The notes under the pieces are model-generated. The model saw only the letters and a program-made list of their open reading frames with translations, was not told where the DNA came from and ran no database searches. The translations under genes and the position numbers were made by a program. 64,000 nt of DNA from Streptomyces sp. NRRL S-37 (lineage in GTDB: Bacteria > Actinomycetota > Actinomycetes > Streptomycetales > Streptomycetaceae): NCBI RefSeq assembly GCF_000721605.1, contig NZ_JOIZ01000004.1, positions 186,001 through 250,000 of the forward strand. The letters are read 5' to 3'. This document shows positions 63,712-64,000 of this stretch, piece after piece; the stretch's first letter is position 1; the number at the start of each line of letters is the position of its first letter.

Positions 63712-64000
63712 CTACAGCGTCCGCACCCCCACCCGCTCCCAGGCCTTCGACACCGCCTGGAGTTCCTCGCCCTCCCCGTACCGGGCGCGCGCCGCCTTCA
63801 CCGTCAGCGTCGCGAAGTCCGTGAACTTCGCGTCCTGCTCCAGCTCCCCGCCGGTCAGCACGTCGTACCAGACCTGCCCCGCCCGCTCCCAGGCGTGCCC
63901 GCCGAGGGTGGTGGCCGCCAGGTAGAAGGCGTGGTTCGGGATGCCCGAGTTGATGTGCACGCCGCCGTTGTCCCGGCCGGTGCGGACGTAGCCGTCCATC
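63712..64000 (-). CDS. M4 (thermolysin-like) metalloprotease, C-terminal part
   Basis: The frame runs off the right edge, so only the last ~96 residues are visible. DNGGVHINSGIPNHAFYLAA is the C-terminal motif of thermolysin-like enzymes carrying the catalytic histidine (VHINSG). VWYDVLTGGELEQDAKFTDF follows, then a helical end. The zinc motif HExxH lies outside the window. The emfourin-like inhibitor gene is 21 bp downstream. Confidence 0.92.
   Translation of the reverse strand, partial: MDGYVRTGRDNGGVHINSGIPNHAFYLAATTLGGHAWERAGQVWYDVLTGGELEQDAKFTDFATLTVKAARARYGEGEELQAVSKAWERVGVRTL

Overview
The window is high-GC DNA with the hallmarks of a Streptomyces chromosome. Third codon positions are strongly GC, GTG and TTG starts are frequent, and many genes have a TANNNT-like -10 box 6-8 nt before the start codon, implying leaderless mRNAs. 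The gene order proB/proA - nadD - LCP - rsfS - leuS - comEA/EC - holA - rpsT - lepA - hemW - hrcA/dnaJ - rsmE - phoH/ybeY - era matches, from memory, the conserved core of Streptomyces chromosomes. No rRNA, CRISPR array, insertion sequence or biosynthetic cluster was seen.

Layout. Positions 1-7226 hold a divergent partial gene, proline biosynthesis (proB, proA), two paralogous single-pass membrane proteins and an M48 protease. Positions 7288-10891 carry nadD, a degenerate LytR-CpsA-Psr protein, the ribosome-silencing factor rsfS and a histidine phosphatase. At 11023-11897 two identical tRNA-Ala(GGC) genes flank two zinc-ribbon ORFs. A NuoF-like/ferredoxin fusion and a ferric-reductase-like membrane protein lie on the minus strand to 15143. 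leuS follows, preceded by what looks like a leucine attenuator (12-aa leader peptide with three Leu codons, then a hairpin with a T run). Next come a DegV protein and comEA/comEC; comEA contains a rare TTA codon.

The most unusual stretch is 24388-27904. About 3.3 kb of accessory DNA sits between comEC and an arylamine N-acetyltransferase gene (nat), bounded by ~112-bp direct repeats (about 89% identical by hand count) that each carry the comEC stop codon and the first codons of nat. Inside are a minus-strand flavoprotein, a divergent XRE-type regulator with an operator-like palindrome, and four small genes whose ends overlap by 4 nt. No integrase is visible.

Positions 27806-44650 are mostly housekeeping: nat, holA, rpsT, lepA, an acyl-CoA synthetase, an HATPase/SpoIIE phosphatase, hemW, hrcA-dnaJ under a CIRCE element, a nitronate monooxygenase and rsmE. 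Positions 44883-51165 hold a lipoprotein, a tricorn-like protease, a HIT protein, RNase Z and an adenine-deaminase-type enzyme. Positions 51175-56235 form an apparent sugar-acid catabolic locus (MFS transporter, IclR regulator, a DHDPS-family remnant, a glucarate-dehydratase-like enolase, a PfkB kinase). Positions 56705-62050 are phoH-ybeY-corC-mmcQ-(degenerate cytidine deaminase)-era. The window ends with a GH1 beta-glucosidase, an emfourin-like inhibitor and the C-terminus of an M4 metalloprotease. Intergenic gaps carry several GC-rich palindromic repeats and short tandem repeats.
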